Assembly (NCBI RefSeq): GCF_000340215.1
Contig: NW_006921534.1
Span: 3,239,198 to 3,303,197, forward strand
Reading direction: 5' to 3'
DNA length: 64,000 nucleotides
Origin: Pseudocercospora fijiensis CIRAD86
Taxonomy: Eukaryota > Ascomycota > Dothideomycetes > Mycosphaerellales > Mycosphaerellaceae
Shown here: positions 31,886 to 43,138 of the stretch, piece by piece
Layout: each line of letters begins with the position of its first letter
How positions within the stretch are numbered: the stretch's first letter is position 1
Notes under the pieces: generated by a model
Database searches by the model: none
What the model was told of the DNA's origin: nothing
What the model saw: only the letters and a program-made list of their open reading frames with translations
Position numbers and translations under genes: made by a program

Positions 31886-34800
31886 ATGTCGCAGAACATC
31901 CCATTTCTCTTCGGGCAGCCGCCAGCCCCTGTCCACACTCAACATCAACAGAACGCCACCGATACCCAACCGCAAACACCCACGAACGGCGCGCCGACGC
32001 CGACCAGTCAACAGCAGATGGCAACTCCTCAAGCAGGGCTCCCTGCGGACTTTGATATGAGCGCGTTGGCGGGTGTCACTCCCGAGCAATTCGCGATGAT
32101 CGCGCGTATGATACAGCAAGGACTTGTGCCTATGCCACCAGGCGCGGCACCTGCTGCTGCTGCTGCTGCTATACCGCCTTCCGCGCCTGCCGCAACGTGG
32201 TCAAAAAATCCGCCTCGGCATTCTGCAGATACACCGACTCCTCAAAACACGTCCTCTACCGCTCAAGCGAATGGCCACGATGTGGACATGGATAAAGAGG
32301 AAGGCGAGCTCGAGGAAGGAGAGATGGAAGACGCACCCAAAGCTCGCGATTTCCTGCGGACACCGCCCAAAGGCCCGCGGAAGCGTAGTAGAAGTCCGCT
32401 TCCGAGAGGCAACGCAGCGCCAGCAGATAGACGCGGTTCGCAGCAAGGTCCTGCGCCCGCGAGGCCTGGACCCCAGCGAACGTCATCGTCCGCCGGGTCT
32501 GCTCAGGCATCGCGATCCAATGGGCAAGCGCCCGTCATCAGTCAGGCTGTAAGTGGTAATACGCCTCAGCCAGCAGTGGGCAAAGACGCGGCTGCAAAGG
32601 CATTTCTTCTTGAGATGCACAGAAATGGGTATAACTTCGATCAACTCTCGCGAGAGGTAGGCGATCCGAAAACTCTGAGACGCATGTACCAACAGTTGGG
32701 ACTGCCATTACCATCCTCATGCGACTCGCCTGCCAATCAAGGCGGCGTGCCAGTTGCCCAACAACCGCGCAAGACATCGATGCCTCTAGCCACGAAAGCT
32801 CCTACGCCTCAGAACCGTAGCGAGTATCTGGCCAAGCTCCAAGCAGCGAAAAACAAGAAAGCAGAGGCTTCCGCCAAGTCTGCTACTCCACCTGCTGCAC
32901 CTACAGCAGCATCAACTACAGAAACCACCACTGTCGGCCCTCGCTTACAGCCTGCAAAGCCTGCGGCCGCCGTAGCCGCTGCTCCTCCCCGCACGGGTGG
33001 ACTTACCAAGGACAAGAACGAGTTGCTCCGACAGAAGCTTGACAAATTGAAAGCAGAGCAAGCAGCCAGACGGCAGGCTAAGCAGTCCAGTGATGCTGCC
33101 GCGCCGTCAAGTCCGGCCGTAAAGTCAGATCAGAATGCGGCCTCGCCAATGCCAGCTAGCAGACCGGGTCTGGGTGCTGGTCTGGTTGAAGCTGCCGCTC
33201 GCGCGTCTGATGAAGCCAGCATGAATGTTGGACCAAACGGCTTTGTTGCTTCGCAAAACATGGCATTTCAAGCTCTGGTCCCTTCGGCGTCTCCGACTCT
33301 TAACCGGGGTTTTGGGCTACCCGGACTGTTCACGACCATGTTGGCATCAGCGCAATCGAATGACGCCTCTCCACAGCCTATCAGTAGTAGACCTGCCAGC
33401 TCCACGCCCGCTCAGAACGTGTTTGCAGCACCGTCGGGCTCAACACAACAGCCTGCTAGCGCCATTGAAGCCGCGCGCAACGACTCGGCCACGCACAACC
33501 AGAATTTCGGCCAGAGCAGAGACGTCTATCATGATGATCGCTATGTCATTGAAGTCAGTAGTGATGAAGAAGAAGACGACGATTCCATGGACGTCGACGA
33601 AGCTTCCGAAAAGCCCCGCGCGGAAAAGATGCACTTTTCGAATTCGACTCTCAAGACTTCTAGGCCTAAGCTCCATATGCCATCCGGCGGTATCTCAACA
33701 ACACCTGGAACACCTGGCGTCAGCACTCCAAATGCAGACCTCAAACGCAAACTCGAAGAGATTGAGGAATTTAAGCGACAAATAGCGGAAGCCGAGCGAA
33801 AGCGACAGAGAAATGGCAAAGCAAAAGCTCAAGCCGCACAAGAAGAGGCTCTTGTTGACGCTGTTGATCAGGTCATCGCATCGTCCAATGCTTTGGCCTC
33901 CGGCAATGCAACACCTAGTGAGCCACAGCAGCCTCTGGAGACGGCATTACAGCCTGGAAATCAGCCAGTTACTGGTGCCAACCCAGAACGGCCATCATCT
34001 ACCAGCTCTGCGTCTGCAAGGCTAGCGCGAGAGCAAGAAAAAGATACACTTCGTCGGCGACTAGCAGAGCTTGAAGTACAGCGAAATCAGTTGAGCTCAG
34101 CACCAACAGGCAACGCTACTGCTCAACCTCAACTCGCATCCCCTGGCATTGCGATGAACAGCTCAGAGCCGGCACCTGCGCACAGCAATACGGTCGCAGC
34201 GCCTTCAGCGTTCCCTGTCAACGATCCCAACGACTCTGACGAGATTGATGACGAAGACGATGAGGATCTATATGGCGAATACACTGCCGACCAGATCGCA
34301 CAGCCTGCACTTCAGCCGGATCATATTCAAGCCACAAGTGATGGTCCAGAGTCGTCATCTGAAGACGATCAATTCGAAGGCGAGGGAGATGACGTCTTTG
34401 AACCTGGTTCAGTGAATGGCATGGAGACTCAAGAACCATTTTCAGCGCATCCCACGACGCAAGATAGTCCTGAACGCGATGTTCCATCCACCATGGAGGC
34501 AAGTATACCTGGCGCCAAAACGATTGTTGCTCCTCTCGTTGGCAATGACGATGAGATGGACGACGAGGAGGACTTGGACAATCTCTACGGCGAGGTGGCC
34601 TCGGCACCTACCGCCGAGCCCGCAGTGCAGACGTTGACCGATGCTATGGCATCGAACGACGATAACGAAGAAGACGACAGCGATGATGCTATGGACACAT
34701 CCGATGCCTCTTCAGACAGCGACAGCTCGTCGGATGACTCCGATGATGAGCCCGAGTCTCGACCTGATATCATCCAAGCACCGCATAGTGAGACCGTTCT

Positions 34801-35601
34801 AAGCGCAGCGGCACTGCTTTCTCCCGGAGAGGAGGTTAACGATGATCAGATCGATGAGGAGTCCGATGAGGAAGCCGAGGACACTAACGATGCGCAGGAT
34901 ATGGGCGACACTGAACTAAGTGTCAACGATGATCTAGCACCAGGGCTCCAGCCGCCTATGGAGGAGCTGGATGTGCCCACGGAGGTACGTGAAAGCTCCT
35001 CCGGGCTGAGCAGTGTGGAAGGCTGACCATAAAGACGACGAAGCCTAAGACTCACTACACCCCATACGAGTCTCCTTTACATCGATTCAAGGACTACCGT
35101 TTCCACCCCGAATTCGAGCATACGGTACCTGGTGGGTTCAAGTCTTTGACTTATAGCCACAAGATCGATTCAGAAAACACCCTTTGCCCTTTCGAACTGA
35201 GCGGAGGAAGCTGTATTGACAAGAGTTGCACTCATCAGCACTTCCGTTCTCTCGCATTATCAGGTACGTTTCAGCACAACTTGGATCATGAACGGTGCCT
35301 CGCTTGCCCTCATTCGCAGTTTCGTCCAATCACCATCGCTGCCGACTTGATTTACCATTCAGCCACTGACCGACATTGCTAACTTGCAGATAATGAATTA
35401 CTTCGCCTGATTGGAACAGAACATACACCCGCCCGTACACCAGCCGAGGAAAAACGATGGAAGAATGGTCTTGCTCTTCTGGTCAAACAGCTGCGCGCAA
35501 GCAATGTCAAGGACGTCGCCGCCATCGCACATCGGATCGCTGAGTATCGCCGTGCCTTTAGGGAAGATCCTACGCGAGTACTCGTAGGACTTGACGATTG
35601 A
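31886..35601 (+). CDS. red1: Red1/ZFC3H1-like CCCH zinc-finger protein, three exons
   Basis: Exons 31886-34984, 35035-35263 and 35390-35601; about 1,179 residues. Intron 1 is 50 bp (GTACGT, CTGAC, AAG) in phase 0; intron 2 is 126 bp (GTACGT to TTGCAG) and splits an Asp codon. The family (fission yeast Red1, human ZFC3H1) is the scaffold of the nuclear MTREC/PAXT complex that sends unwanted RNAs to the exosome with Mtl1/MTR4. The C-terminal exons hold the defining motif C-x8-C-x4-C-x3-H (CPFELSGGSCIDKSCTHQH), followed by a short helical end. The rest is mostly disordered: Pro/Gln/Ala-rich N-terminus, EEGELEEGEMED acidic motif near residue 145, coiled-coil patches around 320-400 and 620-660, then long acidic Asp/Glu/Ser blocks. 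The start is the first real ATG of the frame. Stopping at the in-frame TGA after intron 1 would lose the zinc finger. Confidence 0.78.
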
Positions 35602-36668
35602 GTGTCATGTGTCCACATGCTTGATTTCTCGTTGTCGCCGTCTGGATTTGTTCTTTCCTATGCCCCGAATGGCAGTCCGAACGCCTGCGGATTCAAGAAT
35701 CTGCTGTAGCAAGAAGTTGGGAGACGAGAAGAGCAAGGATCAACAATCCGGTGCGGCGAATCTTTGATTCGGTCTCCACCAGGCAGGACTGCAGTCCTCA
35801 TGCGGCACGAGGCTGCTCATGGATGAGATACCCGTGGTGGGATTCTCACATTACCAGCCTGCGCGACGATGGATGTCGCTCGAGTGCTCGGCATAATTGT
35901 AACTTCTAGTTCTCGTCACTCTCGAGATGCATGCAATACAAGATTATGGGTAGCTCGATGGAGCACAGGCTGGTGGCGCACAGAACGCTGCAATCCATTA
36001 GATACCTAATAGGCAAGGCTGGAGGAATAAACGACTGATTCTCCGTCGTCCTCAAACTCATTCGTCCGTTCCAAGGGGTCGCAACATGCTCGCAGACCAG
36101 TGAACTACGAACGCTCTCACGGCGCCATCCTCTCTATTTCCTTGTGACTAAGTTTCTATCGCTTGACGAAGCCCGCCATTGCATGGCATTGGCATACCAT
36201 TCGTACCAGTTACAACCTCACTTCAAGCTTTCGGCTGTCCCCGCCATTGACAACGGTCCTGAACTTTGCCCCAGTCTGCGACCCCGACTCTTCACCATCA
36301 CATTGTGGCGCACTCGCAAACCAACCTATGAAGTTATGACTGAGGTGATCATCTCGTCGCCACGTACCGAAGCCCTTGTTTGCGACTGACCGCTGACATC
36401 GAATGATAACCTGACTGTCTCTGCAACGTGATGCAACACTTGACCCTCATCGCTACTTCCAAGGTCACCATATCACGGCGGCGGCGCGGCGCCGACAGCG
36501 AAGCAACAGGCATCGATGCCGACTGATCTTGATCACAAGGCTACATGAGCAGTTTCTAAAAGTCCTCGCGGCCATTTCCAGACAAGAATTGGGCAACGAC
36601 ATCAATTCGAACATTCTCCGCACATCGCGAGCTTAATTCGACTCGAAGGGCATCGCGCATCTTCCATC
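35602..36668. other. intergenic, Red1-like 3' flank and dioxygenase promoter
   Basis: About 1.07 kb between two plus-strand genes. A GC-rich patch (GGCGGCGGCGCGGCGCC) is at 36478-36494. An 81-codon open frame at 36144-36389 shows no recognisable feature. The 120 bases before the next start are pyrimidine- and CA-rich. No RNA gene seen. Confidence 0.55.
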
Positions 36669-39600
36669 ATGGCAAATCCACTGCGCCCGTTTATTCCGCC
36701 CGAACGAGCTTCAACTCGTCACAAGCAGCGCCCTGACTATCTGGCTCTCAGCGGTTACACCACGTCAAGCTCGGTACGACGGACTTCCGACGACAGTGTC
36801 AAGATGGAGCCAGACAGCAGCAGTAAGAAGCGCAAGTCGACATCAAGCTCGCAGGACATTGGATCCCAAACATCAACTAAGCGGATAAAGACAGCATCTG
36901 AGAAGGAAACGCCCCAAAGGCCAACTCGAGTCGCTAGAAAGACCAGCGCCACCAACAAACCACTCGCAGCGCAGCATGACAGATCCAAAAGAAAGACGAC
37001 AGAAAAAGCTCGGCCTCGAGCATCTCTTATTGTCGACATGACAGGCAAGCCACCTTCCGGTCTAGAGGCACAAAATCTGCTGCGAGATCCCGATGGTCAT
37101 CGCGCGAAAATGGTCACAAGGGATCCCACCCAGGATTCTAAAAAGTCGACGCGAGGCTCGATCTCTCAGCAGCCACGCAAGCGTGCCGGCCCAAAGTCAA
37201 GGTCGGCCACTGCTCGCAGCCCAGACATGCACCATCAGGCACGGCCCGTTACCACTTTCGATGCAAGCAATAGCATGGGATCTATTAGTAGTCGTGATAC
37301 CGCTGCCGCCGACAGTGAGAGAACCGCGGAGAGCATGGTAAGCAATGACGCGAAAGAAGAGCAACTTCCTACGCCGGAGTCGACTCAGGATATTCAAGAA
37401 ACAGAAGATCACGCCAAGCCTGATATCATATCACTGCCTTCGGAGACATCTCAGACTCATGTCAATCCAGCATATCGAGAACCGCCTGCTCCAACCACAG
37501 ACTTTGGCTGGAATCCTCCTGAGCATGCGGCTGAAATGAACGATGTTCGTGGAACACAATCATCTGATGCGCTGTCCGAGCTTTCAGATAGCATTTTCGC
37601 CGATTATGAGATGGAGCTTCCTGTCGCCGCACCCACAAGCTCAACTGCGGCTGTTGTCGAGGGACCAGTGGCTTATGAGTCTGAGGAATTGATTGGATCC
37701 TTGGTTGGGCCTGGAGCTGCAAGCACACAGCAAAAGTCTGACGATCACCAAACAGCCGATGAATTAGCTGGCAGCTTTGAAAACCTCTCGAACGGCACTG
37801 CCATAAATGGGTATAGCCAGTCTCTGGACTCCCCGGAGATGACGAGAACAGGTCGATCAAGACGCTCGACTAGGCCTGTCATGAGGTATGGTCAGCTTGT
37901 AGGAACTGCAGCTGCTGTCACTGCCGCGACAGAGGAGCAAGATAGCTATGCTGATGGGAGCTCTCACCGTCAAGGTTACACGGAAGGTGATCACGACGAT
38001 TACGACATGGATGAGGCTGATGTTGTTGTTGGTCTGGAAGATGAATTGACGTTCCATGGGCAACCTGATTCGATGGTGAACTCAAAGAAGACCAAAGTCG
38101 TTGAGAAGACGCGCGAAATTCCAGCTCCTGCCCAACGTCTACAGGAGTTCACGTATGCTCCAGGGACACCCGATGGGACTGGCCTCGTGAAGTTGAAAGT
38201 TTCACCCGAATCGGCATCAATCACGTTCAATGCTGCGAGCGCTGCTCCAAAGACATCCAGACCGCCTTCGAAGTCATCGGGGGAAAAGAGACTTGTCAAT
38301 ACAAAGATTGTCAAACAGAAAAGGCCGGTCAAGCCTTCTATGCCGCTGCCTGGACAGCTTTACTTTACAGCTGAGACCGATGAATCTGGTCTTGACCCTG
38401 CTCTACTTGACCTTTCCAAGAAGCTAAGCCATAGAGAGCCTTTGGGACTCAAACCGAAAACTGCTGGAAAGCCAGAGGTCTGGGCAGACAGTCGACAAGC
38501 TTTATGCGAGACTGTGCCCTACTTCCGCATGCCTCAGAGCGGATGCCACCAGAACGACCGCCATGTGTATGCTTTTCTCTTCGACGCTACTGGACACTGT
38601 CGTGAGTACATGGACAGTGATGTAGTCATCGCTCGAGCGGGCGGCAGCATGGAAGGCGATGGCACTGGACAAATGTTGCAAAGAAAGGATCATCTGATGA
38701 CGGAATCGCAGGTGCAATCAGTCTTGAACGACATCGAACATCAGAATCCGGTTGTCATCATCGCTGGTAATCGTCACGAGGGCGCCATCTGCCAATTTCC
38801 CCATCGCTATAATGTCCTGGGTTGGTTCAAGCCTGTTGCGGTATGGGCAGAGAAGACCTTGGGCAAAGGTGCAAAGGTCTGGACAACGATCAAGTACAGA
38901 TTCGAACGCCTGAATCCTACAATAAGCCCTTGGTATGCACCAGCTCAGAGAGTGCTGGGGGAGGAAGAATACAAGTCTATCGGCGCACCCATTTTCCAAA
39001 CCTGCAGGCAGTGCAACAATCGCTATCCTGTCATGTACTTGAATGGCTGGATGTGCCTGAATGCAGATTGTGGCCGACTCTGGAAGCTTGCAAGTGGCGA
39101 GGATGCTCCATACGGAAGGCTCCACTATCATCCCGCGTTTCTCCTAACGAGAAGACGGTGGTCAAACGAACAAGAACCGTTCAGTGTGCGCCCTCCAATC
39201 CCCAAGATCGGGGCCACTGTTGGAGACAATCTGACATACATCAACACTCGTGGAATTTGCTGCCCTCAGTGCGGCCGCTGCAGTTCCAGACGACTCTTCA
39301 AAGGATGGAAGTGTGACAACGCGTCTTGCAACTATCAGAACTTCCCAAAGCACATTCCGGTAAAGCCAGAAATGCTCCACAATCCTTGGGATAGCGTAGG
39401 CGACAATATTGGCGAGGGACCTGCACTTGCTAAGAATAAGCATGAGAGAGAGCATGGTGTCAAGGTCAGTGTAAGTCATCGTCTGGGCTTCAAGATCTAC
39501 ACCTATACTTTCGAGGGCGTCGACGGCAAATTCGTACACGCAGTGTCGAACCGTGCTATCAACAAGCAGCCGCGCGGGCCCGATGAAATGTTCGCAGCCA

Positions 39601-40709
39601 TGCAGCAGCAGGACGATGCCGGCATGGATCTACACCTCGAGCGAAGACGCTTCAATGGCAAGTGGGTGGCAGCTGCAGACAACTCGTACTCGTCACTCTT
39701 CCAAGCCATCCAGGAAGGTGATCAGCGAAAGGCTTCGGACGTTGAAACAATTCGGCGCGAGTCGTTCCTGTCACAGCTCGTAGGCAACAGCGCCACAATT
39801 GCAGAGGCAGACGTCTCGTCGGACTTTACTCGTCAGCTCCAAGAAGCGGCTGAGGCGCAGCCAGAGACCGAGGGTGGCTCGGAGATGGCTCATCAGACGG
39901 TGGACGAAGTGGCCGAGGCAGTGGAGGATGGAGATCTGATGACTGCTTTCTCGATCAATTATGGAATGCCTTACAAATTCGTGGCGACGGGGGCCAGTCT
40001 GCCGTTCACGAACGCGCCATGGCCTGTCCGAGCATGCCAAGCGGATCTGAACTGGGCGTCGAAGAACTTTCTCGCTGCGCAAGGACATCAAGAATTCAAC
40101 GAGCTGCTCATCTTCGCCTACCTCCAGGGTCAGAAGATCGAGTATCACGACGATGGCGAGTCAGGTCTAGGTCCTCGCATCTCGACGCTTTCCTTGGGTG
40201 GCAAGGCCAAAATGCACCTCCGCATGAAGCAAAAACACTACGTCGGCTGCTCCAAATCAGGCATACTCAACAGCGAACGACCGGTGCCAGGCAGCATAGA
40301 AGGGCAGGCCATGTACCGGAAGCGTCTTCAAGCGTGGCAAGAACTGCAGGCGCTCGACCTCTCGACAAAGGAAGGCAAATCTACGTACGAACGTCGTCGC
40401 AAGGAGATGCCCAAGGAACTGGGGTTGTACGAGAAGCGCAGCAAGAAAGCGGGAGACTTGGTGACCATCACACTCAATCACGGAGACATTGTGTTGATGG
40501 AGGGTTACGAGATCCAGCAATACTTTGAACACAAGGTTGCGCCGGAAGGCTGTTTGAGATTTGCTCTCACGTGTCGGACGGTTTTACCGGAGCATTTGAA
40601 GCGCGAGGAGAGGCCTCAGTATGGGGTTGAGGCGCATGATGCGTCGATCAGTAGTCTGTACCGGATGGATGAGGAAGAGCAGCGGAGGGTGGTCAGAGTG
40701 GCTGGCTGA
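36669..40709 (+). CDS. AlkB-like Fe(II)/2-oxoglutarate dioxygenase with tandem zinc modules
   Basis: Single-exon protein of 1,346 residues; the start ATCATGG has a good context. Residues 1-600 are mostly disordered and Ser/Thr/Lys-rich with basic nuclear-signal-like patches (KKRK near 55). Residues 779-801 and 865-887 each form C-x2-C-x13-C-x4-C, both with Gly-Trp just before the third Cys, so they look like two copies of one zinc-binding module. The C-terminus is a clear AlkB fold: H1160-x-D1162 (YHDDGE), an I-S-T-L-S-L-G strand, GDIVLMEGYEIQQYFEHKV with the distal iron ligand H1288, and R-x-A-L-T-x-R (R1297, R1303) for 2-oxoglutarate. The AlkB family oxidatively removes alkyl groups from DNA or RNA. 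The substrate here cannot be told; the zinc modules may supply nucleic-acid or protein binding. All key residues are present. Confidence 0.82.
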   Translation: MANPLRPFIPPERASTRHKQRPDYLALSGYTTSSSVRRTSDDSVKMEPDSSSKKRKSTSSSQDIGSQTSTKRIKTASEKETPQRPTRVARKTSATNKPLAAQHDRSKRKTTEKARPRASLIVDMTGKPPSGLEAQNLLRDPDGHRAKMVTRDPTQDSKKSTRGSISQQPRKRAGPKSRSATARSPDMHHQARPVTTFDASNSMGSISSRDTAAADSERTAESMVSNDAKEEQLPTPESTQDIQETEDHAKPDIISLPSETSQTHVNPAYREPPAPTTDFGWNPPEHAAEMNDVRGTQSSDALSELSDSIFADYEMELPVAAPTSSTAAVVEGPVAYESEELIGSLVGPGAASTQQKSDDHQTADELAGSFENLSNGTAINGYSQSLDSPEMTRTGRSRRSTRPVMRYGQLVGTAAAVTAATEEQDSYADGSSHRQGYTEGDHDDYDMDEADVVVGLEDELTFHGQPDSMVNSKKTKVVEKTREIPAPAQRLQEFTYAPGTPDGTGLVKLKVSPESASITFNAASAAPKTSRPPSKSSGEKRLVNTKIVKQKRPVKPSMPLPGQLYFTAETDESGLDPALLDLSKKLSHREPLGLKPKTAGKPEVWADSRQALCETVPYFRMPQSGCHQNDRHVYAFLFDATGHCREYMDSDVVIARAGGSMEGDGTGQMLQRKDHLMTESQVQSVLNDIEHQNPVVIIAGNRHEGAICQFPHRYNVLGWFKPVAVWAEKTLGKGAKVWTTIKYRFERLNPTISPWYAPAQRVLGEEEYKSIGAPIFQTCRQCNNRYPVMYLNGWMCLNADCGRLWKLASGEDAPYGRLHYHPAFLLTRRRWSNEQEPFSVRPPIPKIGATVGDNLTYINTRGICCPQCGRCSSRRLFKGWKCDNASCNYQNFPKHIPVKPEMLHNPWDSVGDNIGEGPALAKNKHEREHGVKVSVSHRLGFKIYTYTFEGVDGKFVHAVSNRAINKQPRGPDEMFAAMQQQDDAGMDLHLERRRFNGKWVAAADNSYSSLFQAIQEGDQRKASDVETIRRESFLSQLVGNSATIAEADVSSDFTRQLQEAAEAQPETEGGSEMAHQTVDEVAEAVEDGDLMTAFSINYGMPYKFVATGASLPFTNAPWPVRACQADLNWASKNFLAAQGHQEFNELLIFAYLQGQKIEYHDDGESGLGPRISTLSLGGKAKMHLRMKQKHYVGCSKSGILNSERPVPGSIEGQAMYRKRLQAWQELQALDLSTKEGKSTYERRRKEMPKELGLYEKRSKKAGDLVTITLNHGDIVLMEGYEIQQYFEHKVAPEGCLRFALTCRTVLPEHLKREERPQYGVEAHDASISSLYRMDEEEQRRVVRVAG

Positions 40710-41889
40710 GTAGGGAAGGGGAGGGATGGGATGATTTTGCGAAGTCGTGGAGGGTGCGCTGCAGGAGTGGCGTGGTGGAGTTGAGTTCGGGGTGCATAGG
40801 GCTGATGTCTTGGGCGTGTCTAGGTAGTGCATACGGGGGGAGAGGGATTGGAAGTATTGGAATGGGAAGGAGGTGTGGCCGGGGAGGGAAGGTGCGGTAC
40901 TGTAACTGTAGCTAGTCATCATGTCTGCTATCTGACACAGGGATCAAGGAGACGTGCTCTACGCCCAGCTTCGATCATCTCAGCCGGCCGCAGACGTGAG
41001 CGCACCTGCGTGGCGGATCAATGGATGTCAGGATGCGATCAGGTTGTGAGAGGGAGATATGATTGCGTGGGGGATGGCGGCGAGGATGAGCCGAGCCGAG
41101 CCGAGCAAGAAGGAGAAGGTGAGAGTGGCTCGGAGGCAGCAAGGCAAGGCAAGGGCAGGGCGGCATGTGCGGCAAGTCTGCAGCAGGCGTGGAAGGTGCG
41201 ACGTGACCCTTTCCTCCACACCACCTCAAAGATCAAATATAATCACTGTTCCGCCACCGCACGACAAGCTTTGGCCTGCATCAACCACAGCAGCTACCTA
41301 TATCTAGATATCGTCTTACTATGATAGCATCGCGGGCGGCAACCGCGGTGGTGCGCGCAATGTGTTATAATCAACGTACCTGCAGCCTGCACTGCTGAAT
41401 CCTGATTCGGATTATTTCGTGATGCCTCGTGCGAAGCATGCTTTAGTCAACAAAGCCATCACTTGTAGACATCCCGCGTCAGCGGAATGTTAAGCTTTTG
41501 ATCTGTCTGCCTCTCACAATATTCCATTTCCATTTCGCTGTGTGTACTGTTGTCTGATGATGATGATGTCTCAAACATGTGATGACTGATCTCGACGCCG
41601 CAGCCAGGTGACTCCGAGGCTCCCATCTACGCAGCCACATCGCCCCAGGGAGACGACGCCTTTCACTCACCAGGTCTCCGCCCTTTCTTGACTCTTCTGC
41701 CTCCCGGACTACTTGTATACCACGTACATCCCAGTCACTCCTTCCTCGCCAGATCATCGCCTTTGCTTGATCAATTGTTGCAGCGTGCTTTCCTAAGTCC
41801 TTTCCACCAGAACCCCGGATCCGGACCCTGGGACCCCACGCTGTGGCTACAACACTCGCTTGTCGCCGCGACTCTCTTCCACCACCCCG

Positions 41890-41929
<40 letters not shown>

Positions 41930-42211
41930 ACTTCCTCGTCTGCATCTGCATCTGCAGCTGCAGTGCAGTGCAGCATTGTCCGGCCCGTGAGCCTACCTGC
42001 TTAGCAGCTGATCGATCGCGCTACTGCACCTTCACTTCCAAGCAGCCTTGCTTCTTGCTGCGGCACTTTCTTCGCTGCAACAGCGGCCGAATTCTAAACT
42101 TCGCGCCGGAGCCGGCTGCCTCATGATATCCCACGTCGAAAGGAGCCATTACTCGCCTGCCCTCCAACCACATCTTCGGTCGCCATACGCCTTCTGTCTT
42201 TATTATTAACC
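40710..42211. other. intergenic, dioxygenase 3' flank and promoter of next gene
   Basis: About 1.5 kb. The first 200 bases are G-rich. A hexanucleotide array (see separate entry) lies at 41887-41929 within the presumed leader or promoter of the gene at 42212. Many overlapping small open frames exist around 40,975-41,307 and 41,479-41,990, but their composition follows simple repeats and none is supported. Confidence 0.55.
41887..41929. repeat. (CCCCGA)n hexanucleotide repeat, about seven units
   Basis: A near-perfect CCCCGA repeat. On the minus strand it reads GGGGTC repeated, giving at least six G-runs of four spaced by two bases, a textbook G-quadruplex pattern. It is about 280 bases upstream of the start at 42212, so it may lie in a promoter or leader. 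Unit number is likely variable between strains. Confidence 0.8.
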
Positions 42212-43138
42212 ATGCCGTCGCCGTCCGTGTCTGGAAAGTCAACTCCGCACTTGGAGCCAACACCACGCAGTCTAACGTGGCCACCGACAACCGTGCGCCT
42301 TGCAGTCACTGATCGACACAAATCACCTATATCTCAATCACCACCCGCCGCCACCATGCCACGCATCCAGAAGAAGTCATATCATGATCCATTCGAGGAT
42401 GAAATCGATCGAGACCCAGCCGCTCACTTTTTGTCACCCGTATCCATGTGCGAATATGACGACTGGGCCGATGATTCAGACGACGAGGCCGACGAGGTAG
42501 AGTGGGATGCTGGCATCACCGACTTCTCTCTTTTCCAGCATGAACGACGTCAAGCTCAGCAACGACACGAACAAATATCCGATCGATGGCATTCCTTGCT
42601 GTCTAGCCAAAAGCACGCACTACAACGTGCCGTACAGCGCACTCGCGCCGACTCGGATCCAACACGCGGCCGAAATTGGACGCCGTTGATAGAAGACGTT
42701 CCTCAGCTCACTCCGGACAATTCACCGAATCTCAGAGACGATTTCGATATTGAAGCCTACTGTGGGCAAAACGCTCGTCGTCCTTCAATACCAAACTATC
42801 TAAGCCTTGAAGTCACGCCGCCAGAGGAAGAAACCGACGACGACGACGACGATGACGAAATCACAGATTCGGACGACGACGACGACGACGACGAGCTACC
42901 AGTAGCTTTCTTGGTCGAGCGTGCACGTGAGCGACGACGTCAAGCTCGAAAAATGGAGCGACCTGGCATGCGCTTCAATCGAACCATGTCTGGGAGGACC
43001 CATGCCTGGAGAAGACCAAGCTGGCACATCTACGACGTGGGCGAAGACGTAGAAGCGGAGCGTAAAGCCGAACTCGCGAATGTCCAGGAGCGCAGAAACG
43101 ACCATGAGCAACAACAGCAACGTGGACGTCGGCGATGA
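42212..43138 (+). CDS. acidic protein of unknown function
   Basis: 308 residues, not assigned to any family. ATG 42212 (ACCATGC) is taken as the start; a second ATG at 42356 (GCCACCATGCC, an ideal context) would give a 260-residue form starting MPRIQKKSYHDPFEDEID and may be the true one. Visible features are a Ser/Pro/Thr-rich first 48 residues, a Trp-Asp/Glu-rich acidic patch (DDWADDSDDEADEVEWDAG, about 82-100), a Gln/Arg/His helix, two Asp runs near 210-230 encoded by GAC repeats, and a basic Arg/Gln C-terminus (VERARERRRQARK; QQQQRGRRR). It has no signal peptide or membrane segment. The charge pattern suggests a nuclear or nucleic-acid-associated role, which is speculation. Confidence 0.6.
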   Translation: MPSPSVSGKSTPHLEPTPRSLTWPPTTVRLAVTDRHKSPISQSPPAATMPRIQKKSYHDPFEDEIDRDPAAHFLSPVSMCEYDDWADDSDDEADEVEWDAGITDFSLFQHERRQAQQRHEQISDRWHSLLSSQKHALQRAVQRTRADSDPTRGRNWTPLIEDVPQLTPDNSPNLRDDFDIEAYCGQNARRPSIPNYLSLEVTPPEEETDDDDDDDEITDSDDDDDDDELPVAFLVERARERRRQARKMERPGMRFNRTMSGRTHAWRRPSWHIYDVGEDVEAERKAELANVQERRNDHEQQQQRGRRR

